Assembly (NCBI RefSeq): GCF_005889725.1
Contig: NZ_VCKX01000032.1
Span: forward strand, 1 to 64,000
Direction of reading: 5' to 3'
DNA from: Nonomuraea zeae
Lineage (GTDB): Bacteria > Actinomycetota > Actinomycetes > Streptosporangiales > Streptosporangiaceae
DNA: 64,000 nt
Of this stretch, positions 43,144-52,468 are shown one piece after another. Position 1 is the first letter of the stretch. Each line of letters opens with the position of its first letter. Under the pieces are notes generated by a model that did not search any database, was not told the origin of the DNA, and worked only from the letters and a program-made list of their open reading frames with translations. The translations under genes were made by a program, and so were the position numbers.

Positions 43144-45420
43144 TCAGTCCTTGTGGGCCAGCCACAGATCGCGGTCGTCGTCGTCCCGGCCGTTGATGGT
43201 CACGGTGTCGGCGACGGGCGGGTAGCCGGTGGCGATGAGGGTGTACTGGCCGCCGGTCAGGTCGGCGAAGGCGTACGCGCCGTCGTCCGCCGTCGTCGTG
43301 GTGCCGACCACGTTCCCGGCCGCGTCCAGCAGCGTCACCCGGGCGTCGGCCAGCGGGGCTCCTTCGCGGACCCGTACGGTGCCCCGGATCCGGGTGCCCG
43401 GCCGCAGCTCGACGTCCTGCCGGGTCTGGCCGGTGCCGTGGGCCTCGACGAAGACGGCGGTCGGGCGGTAGGAGTCGGCGCTGACCGCGAGCGTGTAGGT
43501 GCCCGCGGTCATTCCGGAGAAGGAGTACGCGCCGTCCGTGTCGGTCGTGCTCGTGGACAGCACCTCACCGCGGACGTCGGTGAGCACGAGCACCGCGCCG
43601 GGCACCGGCTTGCCCTCCAGGTCGCGTACGGTGCCGGTGAGCTTGCTCGATCCGGCGAGGATCAGGTTGAAGTCGAGCGGCTGGTCACCCACGACGAGCG
43701 TGGCCACCTGCGGATCGCGGTGGGCGGCCGACGCGATCAGGACGTAGGTGCCGGTGCCCGGCGTCCAGATGCTGTAGCCGCCGTCGGCCAGGCTCACGGC
43801 CCGGCCGAGCTGGTGGCCGCGCATGTCGATCAGGGTCAGCGTCGCGTGGCCGACCGCCTGGCCGTCGTCGCCGCTGACGAAGCCGCGGATCTCGACCGCG
43901 CCCTCCGCCCGGGCCGCGTCCTGGACGGCGTACGCGAGCTGGGGCTCGTCCTCCGGGACGGCCTGAGCGGCCGCGGCGGCGGGGGCGTGGTGCGGGGCCG
44001 CGGCGGCGGCCGGGTTGCGGCGCGGCAGGAAGGCGGCGAGCAGGAAGGACAGCAGGGCGGCACCGGCCCCGATGGCCAGCACGACGCGGAAACCGTCCTC
44101 GGAGGGCAGGTCGGCGGGCCCGAACCGGGTGGTCATCTCGGCCAGGATGACCCCGGCCACCGCGCTGGACACGGAGGTGCCGATCGCGCGCATCAGGGTG
44201 TTGAGGCTGTTGGCGGCGGCCGTCTCGGAAACCGGGACCGCGCCCATGACGAGGGCGGGCATGGAGGCGTACGCGAAACCGATGCCGGCCCCGATGACGC
44301 AGGAGACCAGGACGAGCTGCCAGACCTCGGACATCAGCACGATGTTGAGGCCATAACCGGCGGCCACGATGATCGCGCCGAGCATCAGCGTCACCTTCGG
44401 CCCGTAGGCCGCGGACAGGCGGGCCGCGATCGGCGCCAGCAGCAGCATGACCACGCCGGACGGCGCCATGACCAGGCCCGCGGCCAGCACCGACTGGCCG
44501 AGCCCGTACCCCGTGGCCTCGGGCAGCTGGAGGAGCTGCGGCAGCACCAGCGACATGGCGAACATCGCGAAGCCGAGCATGATGGAGGCGAGGTTCGTGA
44601 ACAGCACCTGCCGCCGCGCGGTGGTGCGCAGGTCCACCATCGGCTCCCGGGTACGCAGCTCCCACCAGCCCCACAGCAGCAGCGCCACGACCGCCACGGC
44701 GAACAGGCTGATGGTGAGGGCGTCGCCCCAGCCCCAGTCGGCGCCCTTGGAGATGGCGAGGAGCAGGCACACCAGCGCGCCGGACAACCCGATGGCGCCG
44801 ACGAAGTCGAAGCGCCCGCCGCTGCGTACCGCTGATTCGGGCACGAGCGCCACCACCAGGATGAACGCGACGGCCCCAAGCGCCGCCGCGGTCCAGAACA
44901 GGACATGCCAGTCGAAGTTCTCGGCGATGAGGGCGGCGGCGGGCAGGCCCAGCGCGCCGCCCACGCCGAGCGAGGCGCTCATGGAGGCGATGGCGGAGCC
45001 GAGCCGTTCGGCGGGCAGCTCGTCGCGCATGATGCTGATGCCGAGAGGGATGACGCCCGAGGCCAGGCCCTGCAGCGCCCGGCCCACGATCATGGGGGTC
45101 AGCGAGTCGCTGAGGCCGCACAGGACGGAGCCGGCGATCAGCAGGAACAGGCTGACCAGCAGCATGCGCCGCTTGCCATACATGTCGCCCAGCCGCCCCA
45201 TCACCGGCGTGGCGGCGGCACTGGCCAGCAGCGTGGCGGTGATCGCCCAGGTGGCGTCGGCCGCCTCGGCGTTCAGCAGCTTGGGCAGCTCGGGTACCAG
45301 CGGGATCACCAGAGTCTGCATCAGCGACACCGCGATCCCGCTGAAGGCGAGCACCACCACGAAGGTGCTCGCCTTCGGCGGGCTTGCCGCGTGCGCGGCG
45401 CGGGCGGAGTTGTCAGTCAT
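43144..45420 (-). CDS. DHA2-type MFS exporter fused to carboxypeptidase-regulatory-like repeats
   Basis: 758 residues from ATG 45420 (GGAGG ten bases upstream); the open frame upstream adds 12 residues. Residues ~1-500 are a 14-helix drug/H+ antiporter: VIPLVPELPKLL, GRLGDMYGKRRMLL (motif A), the GRALQGLASGVIPLG region (motif C-like) and LPRRN at the end. Residues ~520-758 are three cytoplasmic beta-sandwich repeats, each ending in a GxYTL or GxYVL strand (GTGTYVLIASAAHRDP, AGTYTLAVSADSYRP, GGQYTLIATGYPPV). The MFS plus tail arrangement is known in actinobacteria. Divergent TetR gene probably controls it. Confidence 0.88.
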   Translation of the reverse strand: MTDNSARAAHAASPPKASTFVVVLAFSGIAVSLMQTLVIPLVPELPKLLNAEAADATWAITATLLASAAATPVMGRLGDMYGKRRMLLVSLFLLIAGSVLCGLSDSLTPMIVGRALQGLASGVIPLGISIMRDELPAERLGSAIASMSASLGVGGALGLPAAALIAENFDWHVLFWTAAALGAVAFILVVALVPESAVRSGGRFDFVGAIGLSGALVCLLLAISKGADWGWGDALTISLFAVAVVALLLWGWWELRTREPMVDLRTTARRQVLFTNLASIMLGFAMFAMSLVLPQLLQLPEATGYGLGQSVLAAGLVMAPSGVVMLLLAPIAARLSAAYGPKVTLMLGAIIVAAGYGLNIVLMSEVWQLVLVSCVIGAGIGFAYASMPALVMGAVPVSETAAANSLNTLMRAIGTSVSSAVAGVILAEMTTRFGPADLPSEDGFRVVLAIGAGAALLSFLLAAFLPRRNPAAAAAPHHAPAAAAAQAVPEDEPQLAYAVQDAARAEGAVEIRGFVSGDDGQAVGHATLTLIDMRGHQLGRAVSLADGGYSIWTPGTGTYVLIASAAHRDPQVATLVVGDQPLDFNLILAGSSKLTGTVRDLEGKPVPGAVLVLTDVRGEVLSTSTTDTDGAYSFSGMTAGTYTLAVSADSYRPTAVFVEAHGTGQTRQDVELRPGTRIRGTVRVREGAPLADARVTLLDAAGNVVGTTTTADDGAYAFADLTGGQYTLIATGYPPVADTVTINGRDDDDRDLWLAHKD

Positions 45421-45474
45421 GCGGGGAAAGCCTCCGTTTGGAGCGGGGGGAATCAACGTCGAAAGAGATTTAAA

Positions 45475-45486
45475 TCAATCACTTGA
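45475..45486. promoter_or_regulatory. Possible TetR operator in the MFS/TetR intergenic region
   Basis: TCAATCACTTGA is a perfect TCAA-N4-TTGA inverted repeat inside an AT-rich island (TTTAAATCAATCACTTGAGT), unusual in this DNA, 55 bases upstream of the MFS start. It also covers the likely promoter of the exporter gene. Plausible target of the adjacent repressor. Confidence 0.45.
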
Positions 45487-45588
45487 GTTAAGATTAGCAG
45501 CGGAGATCTGATCACCAGCGGCGGGATGGAGGTTGGCGACGCTCACACTGCGGCGAGATCATGGTGAACGGACGTGAACGCAGGGCGA

Positions 45589-45630
45589 CCCCAGCACAGC
45601 TCAGGTGAGCCCCAGCACAGCTCAGGTGAG
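45589..45630 (+). repeat. Perfect 21-bp tandem duplication at the TetR start
   Basis: CCCCAGCACAGCTCAGGTGAG is repeated twice without spacer, directly before ATG 45631. Each unit ends with GGTGAG, which can act as ribosome site, so the duplication affects the translation-start region. Confidence 0.8.
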
Positions 45631-45636
45631 ATGGTG

Positions 45637-46287
45637 ATGATGACCGGCAGGACCGCGCGCGCCGAGCGCGTCGAAGTGACCCGTGACCACATCCTGACGG
45701 CGGCGGAGCGGCTGTTCGCCGAGCACGGCGTGTTCTCCGTGTCCAACCGGCAGATCAGCGAGGCCGCCGGGCAGGGCAACACCGCAGCGGTCGGCTACCA
45801 CTTCGGCACCAAGACCCACCTGGTCCGCGCGATCGTGCGCAAGCACAGCGAGTCGATCGAACGGCGACGCGCGCAGATGGTGACCGCCATCGACGGCTCC
45901 GACGACGTACGCGACTGGGTCTCCTGCATGGTGCGCCCGGTCACCGAGCACCTCGCGCAGCTCGGCTCCCCCACCTGGTACGCCCGCTTCCTCGCGCAGG
46001 TGGGCACCGACCCCGCGCTCTACAAGATCACGTCCGAGGACTACCGGGCCTCCCACGCGCTGCAACGGAACATCGAGGGCTTCAACCGCTGCCTGCCGGC
46101 GCTGTCCCCCACCGTGCGAGCCGAACGGGGCGAGATGATGCGCCAGCTCGTCCTGCACACCTGCGCCGTCCGCGAACGGGCCCTCGCGGACGGCGCTCCC
46201 ACCCCCCGCAAGAGCTGGCACGACGCGGCGACCGGGCTGATCGATGCCCTCGTCGGCATGTGGCTGGCGCCCGTCACGCGCGACTGA
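45637..46287 (+). CDS. TetR-family regulator, divergent to the MFS exporter
   Basis: 216 residues from ATG 45637, six bases after GGTGAG; an upstream frame from 45574 would include the tandem repeat and is less likely. VTRDHILTAAERLFAEHGVF and RQISEAAGQGNTAAVGYHFG form the helix-turn-helix; the C-terminal domain (RAERGEMMRQLVLHTCAVRE) is of the ligand-binding helical type. Presumed repressor of the divergent MFS-YceI genes. Confidence 0.88.
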   Translation: MMTGRTARAERVEVTRDHILTAAERLFAEHGVFSVSNRQISEAAGQGNTAAVGYHFGTKTHLVRAIVRKHSESIERRRAQMVTAIDGSDDVRDWVSCMVRPVTEHLAQLGSPTWYARFLAQVGTDPALYKITSEDYRASHALQRNIEGFNRCLPALSPTVRAERGEMMRQLVLHTCAVRERALADGAPTPRKSWHDAATGLIDALVGMWLAPVTRD

Positions 46288-46399
46288 CCCTCGTCCCCGC
46301 CCCCATAGTGACGTGATTCACGGTCACGAAGGTCCTCATCGACGTCACATCCGCCGGGCCTGTCGCGTCATGTGAGTAGGCAAGGTTAGGGGGCCCAAG

Positions 46400-47794
46400 A
46401 TGCGTTCGTTGCCGGTCATACGCCGCTCGTTCCAGTTCTCCCACTGGTCGTTCATGTTCGCGGAAATCGCCGTCTGGTCGTTCGTCGTCCTGCTGGTGAC
46501 CGGGGCGATGCTCATGCTGGTCTACGACCCCAGCATGGCCCAGGTGACCTATGACGGCTCCTACGGCCCGCTGCGCGGGCTCCTCGTCAGCCAGGCGTTC
46601 GACTCGACCATGCACCTGAGCTTGGAGGTGCGCGGCGGCCTGCTCATCCGGCAGATGCACCACTGGTCGGCGCTCGTCTTCGTGGCGGCCGTCGCGCTGC
46701 AGCTGCTGCGCATGTTCCTCACCGGCGCGTTCCGCCGGCCGCGTGTCCGGCAGTGGCTGATCTGGGTGGGTCTGCTGGCGCTGGGCATGTTCGCGGGCGA
46801 GACCGGCAACGCCCTGCCCGACGACATGCTGTCGGGCGGGAGCCTGTGGCTGATGATGTCGGTCGTACAGTCCGTCCCGGTGGTGGGCACGTGGGTGATG
46901 TCGCTGCTGTTCGGCTCGGGCTTCCCCGGTGACACGGTCATTCCGGTCATGTACGGCGGGCACCTGCTGCTCGCCGCGCTCATGGGCGTGCTGCTGGTCG
47001 CCCGTGAGCTGCTGGTGCGGCGGCACGGCCACTCGCGGTTCGTCGCCTCGCTGCCGACGCGGCGCCGCGCCCGCCCGCTGATGGCGGCCGCGACGGTCGG
47101 CATGCTGATCATCCTCGGGTTCGGGTTCCAGATCGCCCCGATCTGGCTATACGGCCCGGCCAGCCCGACGCAGATCTCGGCGGGGTCGGTGCCCGACTGG
47201 TACATGGGGTTCCTCGACGGCGCCCTCCGGATCATGCCCGCGTGGGAGCTCAACCTCGGGGACTACACGCTCAGCCTCGCGGTCCTCGTTCCCACCGTGG
47301 TGGTGCCCGGGCTCTTCTTCACGGCGCTGGCCGCGTACCCGATGGCCGAGCGCTTCTTCCTGGCGCGTCGCGGCCGCCGCGACGCGCTGGGCCGGCCCGA
47401 GAGCGCGCGCCGCATCGCCCGCCAGGCACCCGCGCGGGACCTGCTCGACCGGGCGCGTGACACGCCCGTGAAGACGGCCATCGCCGCCGCCGGGATCACG
47501 TTCTACGGCCTGCTGTGGGCAGCCGCGGCCAACGACCAGCTCGCCCACCAGTTCCACCTCACCGTCAACGCCGTGACGATCTTCTTCCGGTACGCCGTGG
47601 TCATCGGGCCCGTCGTCGCCTTCGTCGTCACCCGGTGGATCTGCCTGGCGCTCCAGCAGTCGGATCGCGAGGTGGCCGAGCACGGCGTGGAGACCGGGAT
47701 CATCACCCGGTCCCCGGACGGCGGATTCCACGAGCGGATGGCGCCGGTGCGGCCGGAGCGCGATCGTGACCGGGAGCTGAGCCGGTCAGCGTAG
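46400..47794 (+). CDS. QcrB-like cytochrome b paralogue with missing heme bH ligands
   Basis: 464 residues, ATG 46400. Eight to nine membrane helices in QcrB order: FSHWSFMFAEIAVWSFVVLL, GLLIRQMHHWSALVF, then ETGNALPDDML, FPGDTVIPVMYGGHLLLAAL, VPDWYMGFLDGALRIMPAWE (the Qo-site PDWY region) and a tail GIITRSPDGGFHERM. In canonical actinobacterial QcrB each of helices B and D has two heme histidines. Here the first of each is kept (QMHHW; YGGH), but the second positions are Gln (VALQLLRMF) and Glu (LVARELLV). No Rieske or cytochrome c gene is adjacent. It may be a one-heme quinol-binding protein; function unknown. Confidence 0.85.
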   Translation: MRSLPVIRRSFQFSHWSFMFAEIAVWSFVVLLVTGAMLMLVYDPSMAQVTYDGSYGPLRGLLVSQAFDSTMHLSLEVRGGLLIRQMHHWSALVFVAAVALQLLRMFLTGAFRRPRVRQWLIWVGLLALGMFAGETGNALPDDMLSGGSLWLMMSVVQSVPVVGTWVMSLLFGSGFPGDTVIPVMYGGHLLLAALMGVLLVARELLVRRHGHSRFVASLPTRRRARPLMAAATVGMLIILGFGFQIAPIWLYGPASPTQISAGSVPDWYMGFLDGALRIMPAWELNLGDYTLSLAVLVPTVVVPGLFFTALAAYPMAERFFLARRGRRDALGRPESARRIARQAPARDLLDRARDTPVKTAIAAAGITFYGLLWAAAANDQLAHQFHLTVNAVTIFFRYAVVIGPVVAFVVTRWICLALQQSDREVAEHGVETGIITRSPDGGFHERMAPVRPERDRDRELSRSA

Positions 47795-47801
47795 GTCCGG
47801 G

Positions 47802-49113
47802 TTACCGGGTGACGGTGCCGGGCTGGGCGGACAGCAGAGTCTGAGCCCAGCCGGCGGTGTCGACCGTGCTCTGCTCGGACACGTCCGCGGCCTGGCCGTC
47901 GTAAGGGTTGATGTCGAAGTAGCGAGACAGCGACCTGTCGGCCTTGCGACCGTAGTAGACACCCGCACCCGGCGACAGCAGGTGGTCCAAGTCCTGCCAG
48001 GAAGTGTCGCGCAGCTGGTAGCGCCGCCAGAGATCCGCCCCGCTGATCTTGTAGGAGATCAGCGCGCCGGCGGCGGTCGTCCCCAGGATCCACCCCAGGC
48101 CGGTCGTGGTGAGCGTCTTCAGGGTGAAGCCGGTCCCGATGAGCGTGTTGCCCGTGACGTCAGCCAGGGCCGGCTTCGCCACCGTGATGATGTACCGGCG
48201 CAGGGCACCCCCGGCGATCCCGAACAGGAACCTGCCGTCGTAGGCCAGCAGGTCGTGGGTGTAGCCACTGCCGAGATAGACCGGCCTCCCGAACTCGACG
48301 GGGCCCGTCACGTTGTGCACGTCGACCCGGTAGAGCTTGCCCGCCGTGCCGTTCTCGGTCACCAGCAGCGTGTTGGCGTTCAGCGTCGCCATCGCCTTCG
48401 GCGTGAAGCCCAGCGTCCCGTTCGAGAAGGCCGGACCCGCCGTCCGCTGCCCGGACGCCGCGTCGATCGCCGTGTACGTCAGCCGCCCGTTCGGCAGCAC
48501 CCCGAACACCGAGGCACGCCCTTCGGCCCCTTGACGTACGGCCAGACGGTGTTGACGATGACCTGCGCGTCGGCGGCCTGCGCCTGGTAGCGGTCAGTGG
48601 AGTCCGAGACCTGGACGGCCTGGCAGACCTCGCCGATCGGCGCGGTGACCCAGGCGCGGTCGGGGTAGAGGCTGATCATCTTGTCGAGGAACGCGTTGGC
48701 CGCCCACGTCGCGTCGAGACGCTGCGTGCTGCTCCCCCAGGCGGCCCCCATCTGGAAGAGCCCCAGGCCGGCCCGATCGAGCTCCTCGCTGACGTTCTGG
48801 ATCCCGCTGTCCACGATGGCCGTGGTGAGCGCGATCACGGCGCCCGCTCCGGATTCCCGCGCTGCGCCACAGCCTTGATCACCATGCGGGCGCAGGAGAC
48901 GCGATAGGCGTCCATGGAACCGCGCATCGCGCCGCTGAGCGTGGCGTTGAGCTGCGCGGCCACAGCCTCGTCGGCCGCGGTCTGACCTGCGGGGTCGCAG
49001 GCGGCCGTCGCGTAGGCGGCGGCCGTCGCAGGATGCGTGCCGGTGGGCAGGCCGGTCGCGATGATCACGGCTGCGGTCGTGACGGCAGCACGAGACCGGA
49101 GGGATCTGAACAC
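47802..49113 (-). pseudogene. Secreted propeller-like (tachylectin-type) protein gene broken by two frameshifts
   Basis: Three consecutive frames make one protein. 48835-49113 carries the signal peptide (RAAVTTAAVIIATGLPTGTH) and ends VIKAVAQRGNPERA. 48509-48843 continues VIALTTAIVDSGIQNVSEEL to NTVWPYV. 47802-48530 continues SVFGVLPNGRLTYTAIDAAS with propeller repeats (LLVTENGTAGKLYRVDV, LLAYDGRFLFGIAGG). I know this as one continuous protein in related actinomycetes. Shifts fall near 48842 and 48520. They could be real inactivation or sequence errors; at the first, a GTGA overlap might allow coupled translation. Confidence 0.7.
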
Positions 49114-49300
49114 TCGGTTCCTTTCGCGAACTCGTCCCGCAGTTCCGAGACGGTGGAGCCCTGTAATAGAGCGACTTCCATGCTGAGAGAAACCTAGGCA
49201 GCGGCGGTATGTCGTTGACTGAGCGGCAACGCCACGCCGGCGCCGCGGCGCCGTGAGCTGGGGGCTCGGATCGGCGTGGGCGGGCGGAGCGACCAGAGCC

Positions 49301-50248
49301 TCAAGCCCGGAACGTACGGCGGTAGGCGTCCGGCGGGACGCCGATCGTGCGGTGGAAGTGGCGGCGCAGCGTCGTCGCCGTCCCCATCCCCGCCGCCGAA
49401 GCGATGAGGTCCACGCTGTCGTCCGTGCTCTCCAGCAGCTCCTGCGCGCGACGGATCCGCTGCGTCAGCAGCCACTGCAGCGGGGTGGTGCCGGTCACCG
49501 CGCGGAAGTGGCGGGCCAGGTGGCGGGAGCTCATGTTCGCCTGGCGGGCCAGGTCCTCCACGGTGAGCGGCTGGTCCAGTCGCTCCATCACCCAGGGCAG
49601 CAGGCCGGACAGGGGGTGGCCGTCCTGGGCGGGCACCGGGGTGGTGACGAACTGGGCCTGGCCGCCGGCCCGGTGGGGCGGCACGACGAGGCGGCGGGCG
49701 ACCACGTTGGCGATCGCCGAGCCGTGGTCGCGGCGGACCAGGTGCAGGCACAGGTCCATCGCCGCGGCCTTGCCCGCGGAGGTGAGCACGCTGCCGTTGT
49801 CGACGTAGAGCACGTCCGGGTCCACCTCCACCCGGGGATAGCGCGCGGCCAGTGCCTCGGTGTGGGCCCAGTGCGTGGTCGCGCGCAGCCCGTCCAGCAG
49901 GCCGGCGGCGGCGAGCACGAACACGCCCGTGCACAGGGAGACCACCCGCGCGCCCGACTCGTGGGCCGCGCGCACCGCCTCGACCACGTCGGCCGGCGGG
50001 TCCATCTCGACGTCCGTGAGGGCGGGGACGATCACGGTGTCGGCGTCCGCCAGCCGGTCGAGCCCGCAGTCCGGCTCCACCATGAACCGGCCGGCCCGGA
50101 CGGCGTGCGTGCCGCACACCTTGACGTCGTACCAGGGGCCTGGCACGGCTTCCGGGGCTGAGCCGAAGACCTCGTACGCCAGGGCCAGCTCGAAGTGCAG
50201 CATCCCGTCGGTGGCGGCGACCGCGACGGAGCGCGGGAAAGAGCTCAT
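49301..50248 (-). CDS. GlxA/FtrA-type AraC-family regulator with DJ-1/PfpI domain
   Basis: 315 residues from ATG 50248; the longer open frame is a shadow of the divergent gene. Residues ~1-175 form a DJ-1/PfpI-like amidotransferase fold (VVSLCTGVFVLAAAGLLDG with the nucleophile-elbow Cys; ATTHWAHTEAL). Residues ~215-310 hold two AraC helix-turn-helices (LTVEDLARQANMSSRHLARH, LIASAAGMGTATTLRRHFHR, followed by GVPPDAYRRTF). Regulators of this type respond to small metabolites. The divergent oxidoreductase gene is the natural target. Confidence 0.9.
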   Translation of the reverse strand: MSSFPRSVAVAATDGMLHFELALAYEVFGSAPEAVPGPWYDVKVCGTHAVRAGRFMVEPDCGLDRLADADTVIVPALTDVEMDPPADVVEAVRAAHESGARVVSLCTGVFVLAAAGLLDGLRATTHWAHTEALAARYPRVEVDPDVLYVDNGSVLTSAGKAAAMDLCLHLVRRDHGSAIANVVARRLVVPPHRAGGQAQFVTTPVPAQDGHPLSGLLPWVMERLDQPLTVEDLARQANMSSRHLARHFRAVTGTTPLQWLLTQRIRRAQELLESTDDSVDLIASAAGMGTATTLRRHFHRTIGVPPDAYRRTFRA

Positions 50249-50350
50249 GTCGGGAATTGTACGGGTCGTGTCGTTCCGGACACTGGGCATCGATGGGCCG
50301 ACGGGACAGGATTCAAGCACTGAAATCAGTTCGAGCACGTGGGAGCGGGC

Positions 50351-51388
50351 ATGGGATCGGGTCGGAATGTGGCGGTGTTCGGCGCGTACGGGCACACCGG
50401 GCGGTTCGTGGTGGCGGAGTTGCTTGAGCGCGGGTACGTACCGGTGCTCCTCGGCCGGGACCAGGACAAGTTGCGCACGCTGGTGGAGGCCCACCCGGGG
50501 CTGGAGGCGCGGCAGGCGTCGGTCGATGATCCGGGCTCGCTCGACCGCGCGCTGAGCGGATCGGCCGCCGTGATCAACTGCGCCGGGCCCTTCGCCACGA
50601 CCGCCGCCCCGCTGGTCGAGGCGGCGTTGCGGGCCGGCATCCCGTACGTCGACGTGGCGGCCGAGATCGAGGCGAACGCCGACACGTTCGAGCACTTCGC
50701 GGAGCGCGCCCGTGCCGCGGGCACCCTGGTCGTCCCGGCGATGGCCTTCTACGGCGGGCTCGGCGACCTGCTGGTCACCACCGCGATGGGCGACTGGACG
50801 GCGGCGGACGAGGTGCACGTCGCCTACGGCCTGAGCAGCTGGCACCCTACCGCCGGGACGCGGGCGGCGGGCGCGGTCTCGGGGCAGCGGCGGGGTGGCC
50901 GCCGGGTCCGCTTCACCGATGGCCGGCTGGAGTACCACGACGACGCTCTGCCGACCCTGGAGTGGCCCTTCCCGGCCCCGCTCGGCCCCCAGAGCGTCAT
51001 CGGCGAGTTCACCATGGCCGACGTCGTCACCGTTCCCAGCCATCTGGCCGTCCCGGAGGTGCGCACGTACATGAGCGCCAACGCGGCCGCGGACCTGTTC
51101 GCTCCTGACGCGCAGGCGCCGGCCGCCGTCGATGAGCGCGGCCGTTCCGCGCAGACCTTCGTCGTCGACGTCCTCGTCCGCTCCGGCGGCGCGGAGCGGC
51201 GCGTGTCCGCCGCCGGTCAGGACATCTACGCCATCAGCGCGCCGCTCGCGGTGGAGGCCGTCGAGCGCATCCTCACCGGCCGGACCAGGACCACCGGCGT
51301 CGCCTCCGCGGGCGCGGTCTTCGACGCCCCGGACTTCCTCCGCGCCCTGTCCCCGCAGCTCTCTCTGACCGTCCCGGCCGGCAGCTGA
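50351..51388 (+). CDS. Saccharopine dehydrogenase-like NAD(P)-binding oxidoreductase
   Basis: 345 residues. ATG 50351 has GGAG six bases upstream (an upstream GTG at 50339 is the alternative). The N-terminus VAVFGAYGHTGRFVVAELLE is a Rossmann GxxGxxG nucleotide site; AAVINCAGPFATTAAPLVEA and GIPYVDVAAEIE match the saccharopine-dehydrogenase NADP-binding family (trans-acting enoyl-reductase-like branch). Substrate unknown. Transcribed away from the GlxA-type regulator. Confidence 0.82.
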   Translation: MGSGRNVAVFGAYGHTGRFVVAELLERGYVPVLLGRDQDKLRTLVEAHPGLEARQASVDDPGSLDRALSGSAAVINCAGPFATTAAPLVEAALRAGIPYVDVAAEIEANADTFEHFAERARAAGTLVVPAMAFYGGLGDLLVTTAMGDWTAADEVHVAYGLSSWHPTAGTRAAGAVSGQRRGGRRVRFTDGRLEYHDDALPTLEWPFPAPLGPQSVIGEFTMADVVTVPSHLAVPEVRTYMSANAAADLFAPDAQAPAAVDERGRSAQTFVVDVLVRSGGAERRVSAAGQDIYAISAPLAVEAVERILTGRTRTTGVASAGAVFDAPDFLRALSPQLSLTVPAGS

Positions 51389-51409
51389 CCGGCCGATGGC
51401 GGCCGATGG

Positions 51410-52468
51410 TCAGCGGGCCGGGGTCCGGGGGCGGTTCCACCAGAGGGAGAGTGACAGCGCCACGATGATGAGGACGGCGCCCCCGGCGGCGAAGATGGCG
51501 GCCGTGTCGATCTTCTGGCGGACGACGGTGAAGCTGCCGGGCAGGGCATTGAGTGCGCTCTGGAGCTCGTCGGCGTTCTCGGCGCGGTGGTAGGAGCCGC
51601 CGGTGGTCTGGGCGATCTGCTTGAGTGCGGGCTCGTCGATGGTACGGGGGTTGCGGCCCCGGTCGAACCCACCGCGGCCCCCGAACCCGCCGCCCCACCC
51701 GCCGAAGCCGCGGCCGTCGAACTGGGAGTTGTCGCAGACCATCGGGGCCGGGTTCGTGGTGCCGAAGCCGATCGGGAAGACGCGGACGCGGCGCAGGGCC
51801 GCCTCCTGCGCGGCGATCTGCGGATCGACTCCCTGGGTGTTGGCGCCGTCGGTGAGCACGACGATCGCGGCGCCGGCGTAGCCCTCGCCGCCCTCCGGGG
51901 GATTCGCGCCCGTGGGGGCGACCGACGGATCCACCTCGGCGATCGCGTCGATCGAGGCGAGCATCGCCTGCCCGATCGCGGTGCCGCGGGACACGGTGAG
52001 GTTCTCCAGCGCTTTGGTCAGCGAGTCGGTGTCGTCGGTGGGCGGGACGAGCAGGCCCGCGGTGCCCGCGAACGTGACCAGGCCGATGCGCGGCCCGCCG
52101 CGCTGCGACTCGATGAACTCCGTGGCGGCCTTCTTCGCGGCGGTCAGGCGGTTGGGGTCGACGTCCGTGGAGCACATGGAGCCGGAGGTGTCGAGCGCGA
52201 GCAGGATCGTCGCCGACGTCTGCGGCACCGGTACCGACGCCTGCGGGCGCGCGGCCCCGACCGCGAGCAACGCCAGTCCGGCGATGAACAGGGCCGCGGG
52301 GATCTTCCGCGTCCAGCGCGTACGGCCGGGCAGCGCGCTGCGTACGAGCGCGATCGAGGTGACGCGGACGGCGGCCCGCCGGCGGCGGCGCAGCGCCCAC
52401 CAGCGGATGGCGAAGATCAGCGGGATGATCAGGACTGTCAGCAGCGCCCACGGCCATGACAACGACAT
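51410..52468 (-). CDS. VWA-domain membrane protein (BatA/BatB type), last gene of MoxR operon
   Basis: 352 residues. N-terminal membrane segments (LSWPWALLTVLIIPLIFAI; IPAALFIAGLALLAVGAA), then a von Willebrand A domain with the metal site ILLALDTSGSMCSTDVDPNR (DxSxS), VTFAGTAGL and IVVLTDGANTQG, a Gly/Phe-rich loop (GFGGWGGGFGGRGGFDRG), and a C-terminal helix (IFAAGGAVLIIVALSLSLWW). Starts directly after the stop of the upstream VWA gene (TGA|ATG). Works with the MoxR ATPase in an envelope chaperone-like or metal-insertion system of unknown substrate. Confidence 0.88.
   Translation of the reverse strand: MSLSWPWALLTVLIIPLIFAIRWWALRRRRRAAVRVTSIALVRSALPGRTRWTRKIPAALFIAGLALLAVGAARPQASVPVPQTSATILLALDTSGSMCSTDVDPNRLTAAKKAATEFIESQRGGPRIGLVTFAGTAGLLVPPTDDTDSLTKALENLTVSRGTAIGQAMLASIDAIAEVDPSVAPTGANPPEGGEGYAGAAIVVLTDGANTQGVDPQIAAQEAALRRVRVFPIGFGTTNPAPMVCDNSQFDGRGFGGWGGGFGGRGGFDRGRNPRTIDEPALKQIAQTTGGSYHRAENADELQSALNALPGSFTVVRQKIDTAAIFAAGGAVLIIVALSLSLWWNRPRTPAR

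Noticed and set aside
49301-51043. 580-codon minus-strand frame as one long regulator
   Set aside because: Codons upstream of 50248 are antisense to the saccharopine-dehydrogenase-like gene and show no domain; the AraC/DJ-1 protein starts at 50248.
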